From positions 4,278,001 through 4,342,000 of the forward strand of contig NZ_FMIB01000002.1 of the NCBI RefSeq assembly GCF_900091475.1: DNA of 64,000 bases, written 5' to 3'. This document shows positions 7,305-18,160 of this stretch, piece by piece; the first letter of the stretch is position 1, and every line of letters starts with the position of its first letter. This stretch comes from Micromonospora chersina (GTDB lineage Bacteria; Actinomycetota; Actinomycetes; Mycobacteriales; Micromonosporaceae). A program made the translations under genes and the position numbers. Below the pieces are notes generated by a model, which had not been told where the DNA came from, made no database searches, and was given only the letters and a program-made list of their open reading frames with translations.

Positions 7305-8921
7305 TCACGAGCCCTGGACCGTGATTTCCTGGACGCCGAGCTTCCAGCCGCCACCGCTGTCCTTCTCCGGCAGCTCGGTGATCCAGAAGAGGAGGTACTG
7401 GTACTTCGCCTCCGGGTTGAACCCGTCGAAGGTCATCGTGGTGCCGTCGTGCTCCTCGAACGGCTGCCCGATCCGCTCGGTGTAGGCGGCGACCAGCTGC
7501 TTGTCGCCCGAGGAGCTGGACGGGAACTCGTTCTTGCCCGCGCGCAGCTCCGCGGAGGCGCCGGTGGACGACAGGGTGGCCTGGATCGACTTGACCGTGC
7601 GCGGGGCACCGAGGTCGATCCAGATCCCCATGCCCTTCTTCAGGCCGCCGAACTTGCCGTTGTTCCGGTAGCTGGCGGTCTCCCAGCCCTCGTTCGGGTC
7701 GCCGTCGATCACCTTCTCGGCGTTCCGCACCTCGGCGCGGTCCCGGCTCTCCGGGTCGATGATCCGGACGTCCTGGATGGTCAGCTTTCGGACCGGCGCG
7801 GCCGGGGCGCTGGTGCCGCCGCCGGCGGGGGCGCTGCTGGTCGGCTGAGAGACCGGCTCCTTTGTCTTGTCCTTGTCGTCGCCGCCGAGGGCGCTGATCC
7901 CGATGAGCAGACCGACCAGGGCCACCGCCAGCAGGCCGGCGATGCCCAGGGCGACCTTGCGGCCGCCGGCCGCGGCCAGCGGTGAGGGCTCGTCCTCGGT
8001 GTCGGCGGTGAAGCGCAGCGGACCGGCCTGCTCCAGGAAGTGCTCGTCGGCGGGGATGTCGAGCCGGTTGAGCTCGGCCGACAGCACGTCCGACGAGGGC
8101 GGGGCGATCTCCGGGTCGAGCAGGTCCATGGTGAGGTCGTCGAGGTACGCCGGCACCCCGGCCCGCACCTGGCGGGGCGCGGCGATGGCGCCGCCGGCGT
8201 CGCGGACCGCGTCGGGGAGGGCGGCGCGGCCGTGCCCGGCGGTGGCGCCGTGCAGCGGGGCCTCGCCGTGCGGCCAGTGCCCGGTCAGGGCGAAGTAGAG
8301 CACGCCGCCGACCGCCCGGAGGTCGTTCTCCTGGCTGTCCGCCCCGTCGGTCCGGGCGTCGGCCAGGACCACGCGGGCGTCGTCGCTGATCATCACGGTG
8401 CCGGGGTGGACGTTGCCGTGCACCATGCCGGTGGCGTGGACGGCGGCGAGGGCGCTGGCCACCGCGCTGCCGATGGCGGTGGCCCGGGCCGGGTCCAGCG
8501 GACCGTCGGCGGCGACCAGTTCCCGCAGCGACTGGCCGTCCACCCACTCGCGGACCACGTAGGCCCGGTCGTCCTCGTCGATCGCGTCGTAGACGCCGAC
8601 CAGGTTGGGGTGGATCACCCGGCTGGCGGCGACGGCGGCCTGGAGCATCTCGGTGGCGGAGTCGCCACCCGGGTAGCGGAGGACCACCGCGACGGGACGG
8701 CGCAAGATCACGTCGACCCCGCGCCAGACGAGCCGGCCCGCGCTGTCGTTGTTGATGTGCTCGACCAGCTCGTACCGCTCGGCAAGGACCTCACCGGCCG
8801 TGGGAGCACCGAAGGTCACGACCGGAGGAGAGGTCTCCTCCGCCTCCTGACCCTCGCCGACCTGGGTCACCCGTCCTCCCTCGGTGATCGTGTCGATCGA
8901 TGGACCCGTGCTGCTGGGCAT
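7305..8921 (-). CDS. Membrane-anchored pseudokinase with extracytoplasmic sugar-binding-like domain (MurJ partner)
   Basis: A 538-residue protein. Residues 45-290 have a Ser/Thr kinase fold but lack the catalytic residues: the VAIK lysine is replaced in 'VAVVLRYP', HRD is HGN (168-170) and DFG is DAR (188-190). One membrane helix lies at about 322-345. A C-terminal domain from about 378 resembles a discoidin or F5/8-type C fold ('VIDGDPNEGWETASY', 'IWIDLGAPRTVKSI'). In mycobacteria an equivalent pseudokinase, helix and outer domain are fused to MviN/MurJ, where PknB phosphorylates the pseudokinase and recruits FhaA. Here they are a separate gene downstream of murJ. The ATG at 8921 follows a GGGAAG site. 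The distance to sigM is 43 nt, so co-transcription is likely. Confidence 0.85.
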   Translation of the reverse strand: MPSSTGPSIDTITEGGRVTQVGEGQEAEETSPPVVTFGAPTAGEVLAERYELVEHINNDSAGRLVWRGVDVILRRPVAVVLRYPGGDSATEMLQAAVAASRVIHPNLVGVYDAIDEDDRAYVVREWVDGQSLRELVAADGPLDPARATAIGSAVASALAAVHATGMVHGNVHPGTVMISDDARVVLADARTDGADSQENDLRAVGGVLYFALTGHWPHGEAPLHGATAGHGRAALPDAVRDAGGAIAAPRQVRAGVPAYLDDLTMDLLDPEIAPPSSDVLSAELNRLDIPADEHFLEQAGPLRFTADTEDEPSPLAAAGGRKVALGIAGLLAVALVGLLIGISALGGDDKDKTKEPVSQPTSSAPAGGGTSAPAAPVRKLTIQDVRIIDPESRDRAEVRNAEKVIDGDPNEGWETASYRNNGKFGGLKKGMGIWIDLGAPRTVKSIQATLSSTGASAELRAGKNEFPSSSSGDKQLVAAYTERIGQPFEEHDGTTMTFDGFNPEAKYQYLLFWITELPEKDSGGGWKLGVQEITVQGS

Positions 8922-9243
8922 GTGGCTTCCCGCTCTGCCTTGGATGGAACCGGCAGACCGGTGTCGACGCCCACGTCGGCACCTGCCGTGCCCGTCGAGA
9001 GCGACCTTACCCGGGATGCCCGGTTCTCCGACATGTCATCTTCCCGCCGGAGCCGTCGGGACACCAGTGACGCCGGGCATCGGCCGGGTAACGGCCGCGT
9101 CCGGCCAGGTCGCCGGGACATGCACGCCCAATCTAGAGGTTGACGGCAAGTAGTCGGCGCAGGGGCGACCGGTGTGGCGGCCGCCCGTGAGCCGGCGTGG
9201 GTTTCCCCGGCTCCGGCCTGGCCACCCTCAGCCGTACGGTTGG

Positions 9244-9296
9244 TTGTCCACAGGCCGAGAGGCCCATTGGGCGGCGGAACCCGGGGTTATCCACAG
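9244..9296 (+). promoter_or_regulatory. Pair of DnaA-box-like sequences in the murJ/pseudokinase gap
   Basis: The 431-nt gap 8922-9352 contains no gene. It carries TTGTCCACAG at 9244-9253 and TTATCCACAG at 9287-9296, both on the plus strand, 43 nt apart. Each agrees with the actinobacterial DnaA box (TTGTCCACA/TTATCCACA). The rest of the gap must hold any separate promoter of the pseudokinase gene, but no clear -35/-10 pair was found. Confidence 0.55.
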
Positions 9297-9352
9297 CCGT
9301 ATCCCCAGGCTGGTGATCCTCGTTCACCGTCCGTCATCGGCGCCGGTCGAGG

Positions 9353-11092
9353 TCAGCGCCCGAGCCGGCGCCGGACCATCCCGACCACCTCGGTGATCTC
9401 GCCGATCCGCAGCGCCATGGCCAGCCCGAGGTAGGTCACGCCGATCACCGCGCCACCGATCACCAGCTGGACGGCGGCGGCCAGCCAGCTCAGGTGCGCC
9501 GGATCGCCGGGGAGCAGCTTCACCACCAGGAGGCCGACCAGGGCCGCGCCCAGCGCGGCGATCACCACCCGGCCCATGGTCCGCATGATCCCGCCCAGCC
9601 CGATCCGGCCCACCCGCGGCCGCAGCAGCATCGCCGAGATGATCGCCGCGGCCACGTAGGAGATCGCGTTGCCGAGCATCATGCCGGCCGCCGCGAAGGT
9701 GGCCGAGAAGGCGAGGAAGAGGCCGACCTGGAGGAGCACCCGCAGCGCCACCACCGGGATGTTGACAAGCGCCGGGGTGCGGGTGTCCGGCAGCGCGTAG
9801 AAGGCGAAGGTGAAGAGCTGGCTGATCGCGAACGGGACCAGGCCGAGCGCCGCGACCAGCAGCACGGTCGAGGTGGCCACCGCGTTGTCGCCGGTGAAGG
9901 CGCCGTACCGGAAGACCACCACGGAGATCGGGCCGGCGAGCACCGCGTAGCAGACGGCGATCGGGGCGAGCACCGCGGTGACCATCCGGGTGCCCCGGGA
10001 CAGGTCGGCGGTGACGTCGCGGAACCGGCCCTCGGCGGCGGCGGCGCTCATCCGTGGCATCAGCGCCGTGATGATCGAGACGGCGATGATGCCGTGCGCC
10101 ATCATCAGCAGGAGGAAGACGTTGTTGTAGATCAGCAGGCCGGCGTTCTTCGACCCGGCGGCCCGGGTCAGCAGGTTGACCACCACGAACAGGCCGAGCT
10201 GGTTGACCCCGACGTAGCAGAACATCCAGCCACCGAGCCGGGCCAGCTCGCGAAGGCCGAGTTCGCGGAAGTCGAACCGCCACTTCCACCGGAAGCCGAC
10301 CTTGCGCAGCGCCGGCAGCAGGCCCAGCGTCTGCACCGCCACGCCGAGCAGGGTGCCGCCGCCGACCAGCAGGATCCGGCCCGCGCCCATCTGGTCCGGC
10401 TGGAGCGCCCGGGCGCCGTACAGGGCGACGTACAGCCCGAAGGTGCCGATGACCACGAGGTTGTTGAGGATCGGCGCCCACATCGGGGCGGCGAAGTGCC
10501 CCCGCGTGTTCAGTACCGCGGCGATCAGCGCGCTCACGCCGGTGAAGAACAGCATCGGCAGCATCAGGTAGGACAGGTCGTTGACCAGGCCCTTGTACGT
10601 GTCGTCCTTGCCGGCCGCGTAGATCGCGGTGAGCACCGGGGCGGAGACCATCGCCAGCAGTGCGGTCACGGCCAGGGCGAGCACCGCCAGGGAGAGCAGC
10701 CGCTGGGCGTACGCCTCGCCCCGGTCCGGGTCGACCTTGCGGCGGCGGACCAGCACCGGGATCAGCACGCTGGTGAGCACGCCGCCGAGGAGGAACTCGT
10801 ACACCTGGTTGGGCAGGAACTGCGCCGTGGTGTACACGTTGCCGACCGCGTTGCCGAGGGCGGCGCCGATCATCAGGTTGCGGATGAAGCCCGTACCCCG
10901 GCTGACCAGGCTGCCGATCGCCATCACCGCGCTGTTCGCCGCGGCGCTGGTCTCCGCGACCACCTCCTGCGGCGGCGCGGTGGCCTCCACGGCCGGCTGG
11001 TTGAGCGGCTCGGCCGAGATGAATGTCGCCTCGTCGTCCGGCGGCTGGCTGCCGCCGTGCGCGTTGGCGCTGCGGTACAGGCCGCCGCTCAT
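9353..11092 (-). CDS. murJ: Lipid II flippase MurJ (MviN)
   Basis: A 579-residue polytopic membrane protein of the MOP superfamily with about 14 hydrophobic segments. The first 55 residues are a cytosolic extension, after which 'SAVMAIGSLVSRGTGFIRNLMIGAALG' and 'LPNQVYEFLLGGVLTSVLIPVLVRR' match the conserved MurJ/MviN start, including the family's essential Arg residues. It moves lipid-linked peptidoglycan precursor across the membrane. It heads a leftward run: murJ, pseudokinase, sigM, anti-sigma, trxB, trxA. Unlike the mycobacterial orthologue it has no C-terminal kinase-like domain; that part is encoded as the next gene. It diverges from cca with 129 nt between starts. Confidence 0.94.
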   Translation of the reverse strand: MSGGLYRSANAHGGSQPPDDEATFISAEPLNQPAVEATAPPQEVVAETSAAANSAVMAIGSLVSRGTGFIRNLMIGAALGNAVGNVYTTAQFLPNQVYEFLLGGVLTSVLIPVLVRRRKVDPDRGEAYAQRLLSLAVLALAVTALLAMVSAPVLTAIYAAGKDDTYKGLVNDLSYLMLPMLFFTGVSALIAAVLNTRGHFAAPMWAPILNNLVVIGTFGLYVALYGARALQPDQMGAGRILLVGGGTLLGVAVQTLGLLPALRKVGFRWKWRFDFRELGLRELARLGGWMFCYVGVNQLGLFVVVNLLTRAAGSKNAGLLIYNNVFLLLMMAHGIIAVSIITALMPRMSAAAAEGRFRDVTADLSRGTRMVTAVLAPIAVCYAVLAGPISVVVFRYGAFTGDNAVATSTVLLVAALGLVPFAISQLFTFAFYALPDTRTPALVNIPVVALRVLLQVGLFLAFSATFAAAGMMLGNAISYVAAAIISAMLLRPRVGRIGLGGIMRTMGRVVIAALGAALVGLLVVKLLPGDPAHLSWLAAAVQLVIGGAVIGVTYLGLAMALRIGEITEVVGMVRRRLGR

Positions 11093-11221
11093 CTCCAGCC
11101 TCCAAGGGGTACGTCGCAGCCGGACCTCCGGGCCCGTACACCCGAGACCTTAGTCAACCTCGGTGGCATACCCGCGCCCGGCGCAGTTGATCGGGCCCCG
11201 GCCCGATAGGCTGGCGGTCCC

Positions 11222-12682
11222 ATGTCCGAAGTCTCCGCCTCCCACGCCGCCGAACGCCGCGAGCTGACCGCCGCGCAGCGCAACGCCGTCGCCGAGCTGC
11301 TCCGCGTCTCGCCCGTCGCCGACGAGCTGGGCCGGCGTTTCGCTCAGGCCGGTCACGAACTGCACCTGGTGGGCGGTTCGGTCCGGGACGCCCTGCTCGG
11401 CCGCCTCGGTGACGATCTGGACTTCTGCACCGACGCCCATCCGGACGAGACCATCCGGATCATCCGGGGTTGGGCCGAGTCGATCTGGGAGACCGGGCGG
11501 GAGTTCGGCACCATCGGTTGCCAGCGCGACGGGCTCCGGCTGGAGATCACCACCTTCCGCGCGGAGGCGTACGACCAGGTCAGCCGGAACCCGATCGTCG
11601 AGTACGGGACCAACCTCGTCGACGACCTGAAGCGCCGGGACTTCACCGTCAACGCGATGGCGGTAAGCCTTCCCGACCACCGGTTCACCGACCCGTACGG
11701 CGGCCTGGCCGACCTGGCCGCCAAGATCATCCGTACCCCCGGCACGCCGCAGGAGTCGTTCCGGGACGACCCCCTGCGGATGCTGCGCGCGGCGCGGTTC
11801 GCCGCCCAACTCCGTTTCACGGTCCACCCGGACGTCGGCGAGGCGATGGCCCGGATGGCCGCCGACCTGGACCGGATCACCGCCGAGCGGATCCGGGACG
11901 AGTTCACGAAGCTGCTCTGCGGCGCCGACCCGATCACCGGGCTGCGCCTGCTGGTCGACACCGGGCTGGCCGACCGCTTCCTGCCCGAGCTGACCGGGCT
12001 GAAGCTGGAGATCGACGAGCACGCCCAGCACAAGGACGTCTACGAGCACACGCTGACCGTGGTCAGCAACGCCATGTCGATGGAGGAGGACGGCTGCGAC
12101 TTCGTGCTGCGGATGGCCGCGCTGATGCACGACGTCGGCAAGCCGGCCACCAAGGCGGTCGGCCCGGACGGCCGGGTCAGCTTCCACCACCACGAGGTGG
12201 TCGGCGCCCGGCTGACCAAGGCCCGTATGAAGGCGCTGCGCTACCCCAAGGACGTGACCTCGCAGGTGGTCAAGCTGGTCGGCCTGCACCTGCGCTTCTA
12301 CGGCTACGGCCGGGGCGAGTGGACCGACTCGGCGGTCCGCCGCTACGTCACCGACGCCGGTGACCTGCTGTCGCGCCTGCACAAGCTGACCCGCTCCGAC
12401 TGCACCACCCGCAACCGGCGCAAGGCGGCCCAGCTCGCCGCCGACTACGACGCGCTGGAGGAGCGGATCGCCCGGATCGCCGCCGAGGAGGACCTGGCGC
12501 GGGTCCGTCCCGACCTCGACGGCAACGCGATCATGGAGCTGCTCGGTGTGCCGCCGGGCCCGGTCGTCGGGCGGGCCTGGCAGCACCTCAAGGAGCTGCG
12601 GCTGGAACGCGGCCCGCTGGAGCGGGACGAGGCCGAGGCCGAGCTGCTGCGCTGGGCCAGGGAGCAGGGCGTCGTCGGCTGA
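11222..12682 (+). CDS. cca: CCA tRNA nucleotidyltransferase (PcnA family with HD domain)
   Basis: The 486-residue product has the class II nucleotidyltransferase head: 'LVGGSVRDALLGRLGDDLDFCTDAHPDE' with the G(G/S)xxR and DxD motifs near residues 45-68. The flexible-loop and RRDFTVNAMA block follow, then 'DPLRMLRAARFAAQLRF'. An HD hydrolase-like region is seen at 'MHDVGKPATK' and 'FHHHEVVGARL'. It adds or repairs the 3' CCA end of tRNAs. It is the orthologue of mycobacterial pcnA, which lies at the same place next to murJ. The ATG at 11222 gives the usual length. There is little room for a long leader, and it probably shares a divergent promoter region with murJ. Confidence 0.95.
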   Translation: MSEVSASHAAERRELTAAQRNAVAELLRVSPVADELGRRFAQAGHELHLVGGSVRDALLGRLGDDLDFCTDAHPDETIRIIRGWAESIWETGREFGTIGCQRDGLRLEITTFRAEAYDQVSRNPIVEYGTNLVDDLKRRDFTVNAMAVSLPDHRFTDPYGGLADLAAKIIRTPGTPQESFRDDPLRMLRAARFAAQLRFTVHPDVGEAMARMAADLDRITAERIRDEFTKLLCGADPITGLRLLVDTGLADRFLPELTGLKLEIDEHAQHKDVYEHTLTVVSNAMSMEEDGCDFVLRMAALMHDVGKPATKAVGPDGRVSFHHHEVVGARLTKARMKALRYPKDVTSQVVKLVGLHLRFYGYGRGEWTDSAVRRYVTDAGDLLSRLHKLTRSDCTTRNRRKAAQLAADYDALEERIARIAAEEDLARVRPDLDGNAIMELLGVPPGPVVGRAWQHLKELRLERGPLERDEAEAELLRWAREQGVVG

Positions 12683-12847
12683 CGGCTGACGGCGATACGC
12701 CGGCGTTTCGACCGAACGGTTGACGCGCATGATCGATCTGTCCCCCATGATGTTGGTCATCACCGGCCTCCCGCTTCGAGGGTGAGGCTGTTCTGATCGC
12801 ATCCGCCCGTCCGATCCGGACGGTCCCTGGAACGGGGAGAACACTTC

Positions 12848-14890
<2,043 letters not shown>

Positions 14891-14905
14891 CCCGCCCACA
14901 CGAGA

Positions 14906-14946
14906 GCGCCCGCCGGAATTCCCCGACGAGGGGATCCGGCGGGCGC
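14906..14946. terminator. Hairpin terminator between convergent protease and flotillin genes
   Basis: A 12-bp GC-rich stem (14906-14917 with 14935-14946) continues, after a small internal loop, with CCCC/GGGG around a GACGA loop. It lies between the stops of two convergent genes and can serve both. Confidence 0.7.
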
Positions 14947-14963
14947 CGTCGTTTCGTCCCGGA

Positions 14964-16478
14964 TCAGTGCTCCACGGTGCTGCCGTCCACCGCGGTCCGG
15001 CCGTTGCCGCTGCCGCCGGCCGCGCCGCCCAGCTTGGCGAGCAGCCCGGCCAGGTCGATGCCGGTCAGGTCGCTGCCGAGCTGGAGGCCCTGTGCCACGT
15101 TGCCGGCGACCGACTTGGTCAGCGACGAGGCGCCGTCGGTGGAGATCACCGTCATCTTGTCGATCGCGCCGATCGGGGCGCTGGCCGCCTCGACCACCTG
15201 CGGCAGCACCTTGACCAGCAGGTCCAGCACCGCGGCCTCGCCGTACGCGGCGAACGCCTCGGCCTTGCGCGCCATCGCGTCGGCCTCGGCCTGGCCCTTG
15301 GCCAGGATGGCCGCGGCCTCGGCCTGGCCCTCGCGCTCCACCGCCTCCGCGATCGCGGAACGCCGGCGCTGCTCCGCCTCACCCTCCTTGGCGCCCTCGA
15401 TGGCGTTCGCCTCGGCCAGCGCGGCACGCCGGGCCCGCTCGCCCTCACCGGTGAGCCGGGCCTGCTCGGCGGCGGCCTGGGCGGCCGCGATGGTGGCCTG
15501 CCGCTGCGCGTCCGCGTTGAGCACCGCCGCGTTGCGGGCCGCCTCGGCCTCCTGCTCGACCTTGTAGCGGGCCGCGTCGGCCGGCTTGCGCACCTCGGTG
15601 TCGAGCTGGCGCTGCTTCAGCTCGGCGTTGCGCTCGGCCACCTTCTGCTGCTCGGAGAGGATCGCCTGGTCGCGCTCGGCCTGGGCGAGCGGGCCGGCCG
15701 CCGCCGACTTCGCCTTGGCCGCGTCGATCTCGGCCTGGATGGCGGCCTGCTTGAGCGACAGGTTGCGGTTCGCCTCGGCGATCGCCTCCTCGGCGAGCAG
15801 CCGCTCCTGCTCGGCCTGCTGCCGGGCCCGCGCCTCGGCGATGGCCGCGTCCTTGAGCACCCGGGCCGCCTCGGGCCGGCCGAGGTCGGACAGGTAGGAC
15901 CCCTCGGCCAGGATGTCCTGGAGCTGGAAGGTGTCGAGCACCAGACCCTGGTTGGTCATCGAGTGCTCGGCCTCCTCGGCAACCGCGCTCGCGAACGCGG
16001 CCCGGTCCCGGATGACCTCCTCGACGGTGAGCCGGCCGACGATCGAGCGCAGCGCGCCGGCCAGCACCTCCCGGGTGAAGTCCTCGATCTCGTCCTGCTG
16101 GTGCAGGAACCGCTGGGCGGCCGCGCGGATGGCGTCCTCGGTGCCGCCGACCTTGACGATCGCCACGCCGTGCAGGTCGGTGCGGATGCCCTGCTTGCTC
16201 ACGGCGCCCTTGATGCCGACGTCGATGCGCCGGCTGGACAGGTCGAGGGACTGGAGCTTCTGCACCACCGGCAGCACGAAGACCGACGCGCCGAGCACGA
16301 CCTTCTGCCCGGACATGTCGGTGGAGCGTCCGCCGTCGGCGGTCTGGGTGGTCCGGCCCTTGCGGCCGGTGACGATGAACGCCTCGTTCGGGCCGGCCAC
16401 CTTGATCCGGGAGAGCACGAAGAGGACGAGGACGACGGCGAGGAGGACCGCGCCGCCGATGGCGACGAGCAGGGGCAT
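14964..16478 (-). CDS. Flotillin-like SPFH-domain protein
   Basis: The 504 residues begin with one membrane segment (about 4-26) followed by 'IKVAGPNEAFIVTGRKGR', the start of an SPFH/Band 7 domain that runs to about residue 190. A long coiled-coil, rich in Ala, Glu, Gln and Arg with the EA repeats of flotillins, covers about 220-430. The tail is Gly-rich. Flotillins scaffold membrane microdomains. The gene is 26 nt after the NfeD/YuaF-like gene, the classic YuaF-YuaG (FloT) pairing of Bacillus. The two products probably act together at the membrane. The ATG at 16478 gives the expected short cytosolic N terminus. Confidence 0.9.
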   Translation of the reverse strand: MPLLVAIGGAVLLAVVLVLFVLSRIKVAGPNEAFIVTGRKGRTTQTADGGRSTDMSGQKVVLGASVFVLPVVQKLQSLDLSSRRIDVGIKGAVSKQGIRTDLHGVAIVKVGGTEDAIRAAAQRFLHQQDEIEDFTREVLAGALRSIVGRLTVEEVIRDRAAFASAVAEEAEHSMTNQGLVLDTFQLQDILAEGSYLSDLGRPEAARVLKDAAIAEARARQQAEQERLLAEEAIAEANRNLSLKQAAIQAEIDAAKAKSAAAGPLAQAERDQAILSEQQKVAERNAELKQRQLDTEVRKPADAARYKVEQEAEAARNAAVLNADAQRQATIAAAQAAAEQARLTGEGERARRAALAEANAIEGAKEGEAEQRRRSAIAEAVEREGQAEAAAILAKGQAEADAMARKAEAFAAYGEAAVLDLLVKVLPQVVEAASAPIGAIDKMTVISTDGASSLTKSVAGNVAQGLQLGSDLTGIDLAGLLAKLGGAAGGSGNGRTAVDGSTVEH

Positions 16479-16504
16479 GGGAGTTCCCGTCTGTGCTGGG
16501 GGAA

Positions 16505-17047
16505 TCAGTAGGTCTCGACGTGCACGCTGGTCTCGCTGAGCGCTTCGACCACGAAGATCCGGGCGCCGACCGGGATGGGATGGTCGGCGCGGGCGTTGAG
16601 TTTGACCGGCTGGCCGGCGAGGCGTACCCGGACCTCGCCGTAGCCGGCGGCGGGGACCGGGGTCACCACCAGGCCGATCGCGCCGACCAGGTGGTCCCGG
16701 GTCGGCGTGGCGTCCGTGCGCATGTTCCGGGCCGCGCGGCTGAGCCGGGCCGCCAGCCAGCCGGTGGGCACGGCGGCGAACGCGCCGCCGGCCACCGCAG
16801 CCGCGATCATTCCGGGGGTACGCCCACCGAGCAGTTCGTTGACTATCGCGGCGCCGAAGCCGAACGCCCCGGTGAACCCGGCGACCGCCTCCAGCGACAC
16901 CGGCCCGTCGACGTCCGGATGGCCGAGGTGGAGCACGCCCGACCCGAGCAGGGCGAGCGTCAGCACGCCGACCCCGGCCCCGCCGATGATCAGGAAGATG
17001 AGCGTCCCCGTGGCCACGACCTGCACGGTATCGACGTCGCGCAACAT
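16505..17047 (-). CDS. NfeD/YuaF-like membrane protein
   Basis: About 180 residues with three to four hydrophobic segments in the N-terminal two thirds ('VVATGTLIFLIIGGAGVGVLTLALL', 'VAGFTGAFGFGAAIV', 'MIAAAVAGGAFAAVP'). A short beta-rich C-terminal domain with an OB-fold look follows ('GAIGLVVTPVPAAGYGEVRVRLAGQPVKLNARAD', 'VFVVEAL'-type strand). This layout is that of the YuaF/NfeD proteins that accompany flotillins, and the flotillin gene follows directly. An ATG at 17047 is used; the codon before it is TTG and could also start. The gap to the TolB-like gene upstream is only about 18 nt, so all four leftward genes (sigma, TolB-like, NfeD, flotillin) may form one operon. Confidence 0.8.
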   Translation of the reverse strand: MLRDVDTVQVVATGTLIFLIIGGAGVGVLTLALLGSGVLHLGHPDVDGPVSLEAVAGFTGAFGFGAAIVNELLGGRTPGMIAAAVAGGAFAAVPTGWLAARLSRAARNMRTDATPTRDHLVGAIGLVVTPVPAAGYGEVRVRLAGQPVKLNARADHPIPVGARIFVVEALSETSVHVETY

Positions 17048-17065
17048 CAACGACCGCCCGAACGG

Positions 17066-18160
17066 TCAGCGGGGAGCGACACTCACCTCAAGATCGACCA
17101 GCTGCTTCGGCAGCGGCTGGCGGACCAGTTCGCGGCCGGACGTGTCGGCGAGCACGAAGTCCCGCGACCCGTGCGGCCGCCGGTAGAGCAGCCGGTCGTC
17201 GGTGACCCAGACGACGTCGGCGGCGGGCAGCGGGTTCACCACCCGGCCGGTCGCCGCCTCGACCAGCAGCGGCTCCTGCTGGCCCTGCACGACCACGAGC
17301 CTGCCGTCGGGCGACCACGCCCACGGGCCGGCCGGGTCGCCGGGCACGGGAAGCAGCCTGGTGGGCCGGCCGTCGTCGGCGGAGAAGAGCTGCACCCCCC
17401 GCCGCTCGTCCCGCACAGCCTCGTTGTGGCCGCTCCCACCGGTCTGCGGCAGCGCGACCTCCCGGGCGTCCGGCATCCAGGTGAAGTCGCAGTGGTCGGT
17501 GCAGAAGTACGCCCGCCGATCCACCCGGTAGGTGTGCTTCGTGCCGTCCACCTCCAGCACGATGAAGCCCTCGTGGTCGAGCTGGGTCGTGGTGAACAGC
17601 AGCCGCCGTCCGTCCGGCGACCAGCGCGGCACGGAGAGCGCGCGGCCCACCTCGTGCCAGCGGGTCTTTCCGCTGGCCAGGTCGAACAGGCCGATCTCCC
17701 GGGGCCGGTCGTCCTCCCGCACGGCGACGAGGGAGCCGGTCGGCGCCGGGAAGATGCCGTCGTAGCGGTCGGTGCTGAAGTAGCGACCCCGTTTCCGGTC
17801 GAGCAGGACCCCGTTACCGGAGCCACCGGTGCCCTGCGCCCGGGTCACCACCCAGTCGCCGGGCAGCACCAGCGGTCTCCCGGCCCAGTCCGCGCCGGGC
17901 GTCGGCCGCATCGCCGGCGACGGAACAGCGGTCACCGGTGGCGTCGTCGGTGGCGGAGCCGGCCGGGGCCGGAGCAGCACGAACGGCAGGGTGACGGCCA
18001 CGACCGCGACCACTGCGGCGCCGGCCGCGGCCATTCTCCGCCGGCGGCGCAGCCGCCGACCCCGGCCGAGCGCCCGGGCGGCCAGGTCCGGCGCGGGGCC
18101 GGCGTGGTCCGCGAGCTCGCGTACGGCCGCCCGGAGGGTCTCGTCCAGCGACGTGCTCAT
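17066..18160 (-). CDS. TolB-like membrane-anchored protein, probable partner of the SigE-family sigma factor
   Basis: The 364-residue product has a short N-terminal cytosolic part ('LDETLRAAVRELADHAGPAPDLAARALGRGRRL'), a membrane segment (about residues 48-66) and an outer domain. That domain carries WSPDGRRL-type motifs three times, as in TolB/WD40-like beta-propeller blades, plus a Cys pair in 'FCTDHCDF'. The ATG at 18160 overlaps the sigma-factor stop as ATGA, so the two are co-translated. A short cytosolic N terminus followed by a helix and a sensor domain is the usual anti-sigma design of the Streptomyces SigE-family pairs. The anti-sigma role is inferred from position. Confidence 0.75.
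   Translation of the reverse strand: MSTSLDETLRAAVRELADHAGPAPDLAARALGRGRRLRRRRRMAAAGAAVVAVVAVTLPFVLLRPRPAPPPTTPPVTAVPSPAMRPTPGADWAGRPLVLPGDWVVTRAQGTGGSGNGVLLDRKRGRYFSTDRYDGIFPAPTGSLVAVREDDRPREIGLFDLASGKTRWHEVGRALSVPRWSPDGRRLLFTTTQLDHEGFIVLEVDGTKHTYRVDRRAYFCTDHCDFTWMPDAREVALPQTGGSGHNEAVRDERRGVQLFSADDGRPTRLLPVPGDPAGPWAWSPDGRLVVVQGQQEPLLVEAATGRVVNPLPAADVVWVTDDRLLYRRPHGSRDFVLADTSGRELVRQPLPKQLVDLEVSVAPR

Noticed and set aside
9244..9296. Replication origin
   Set aside because: Only two DnaA boxes and no dnaA, dnaN or AT-rich unwinding region nearby; a minor DnaA site is more likely.
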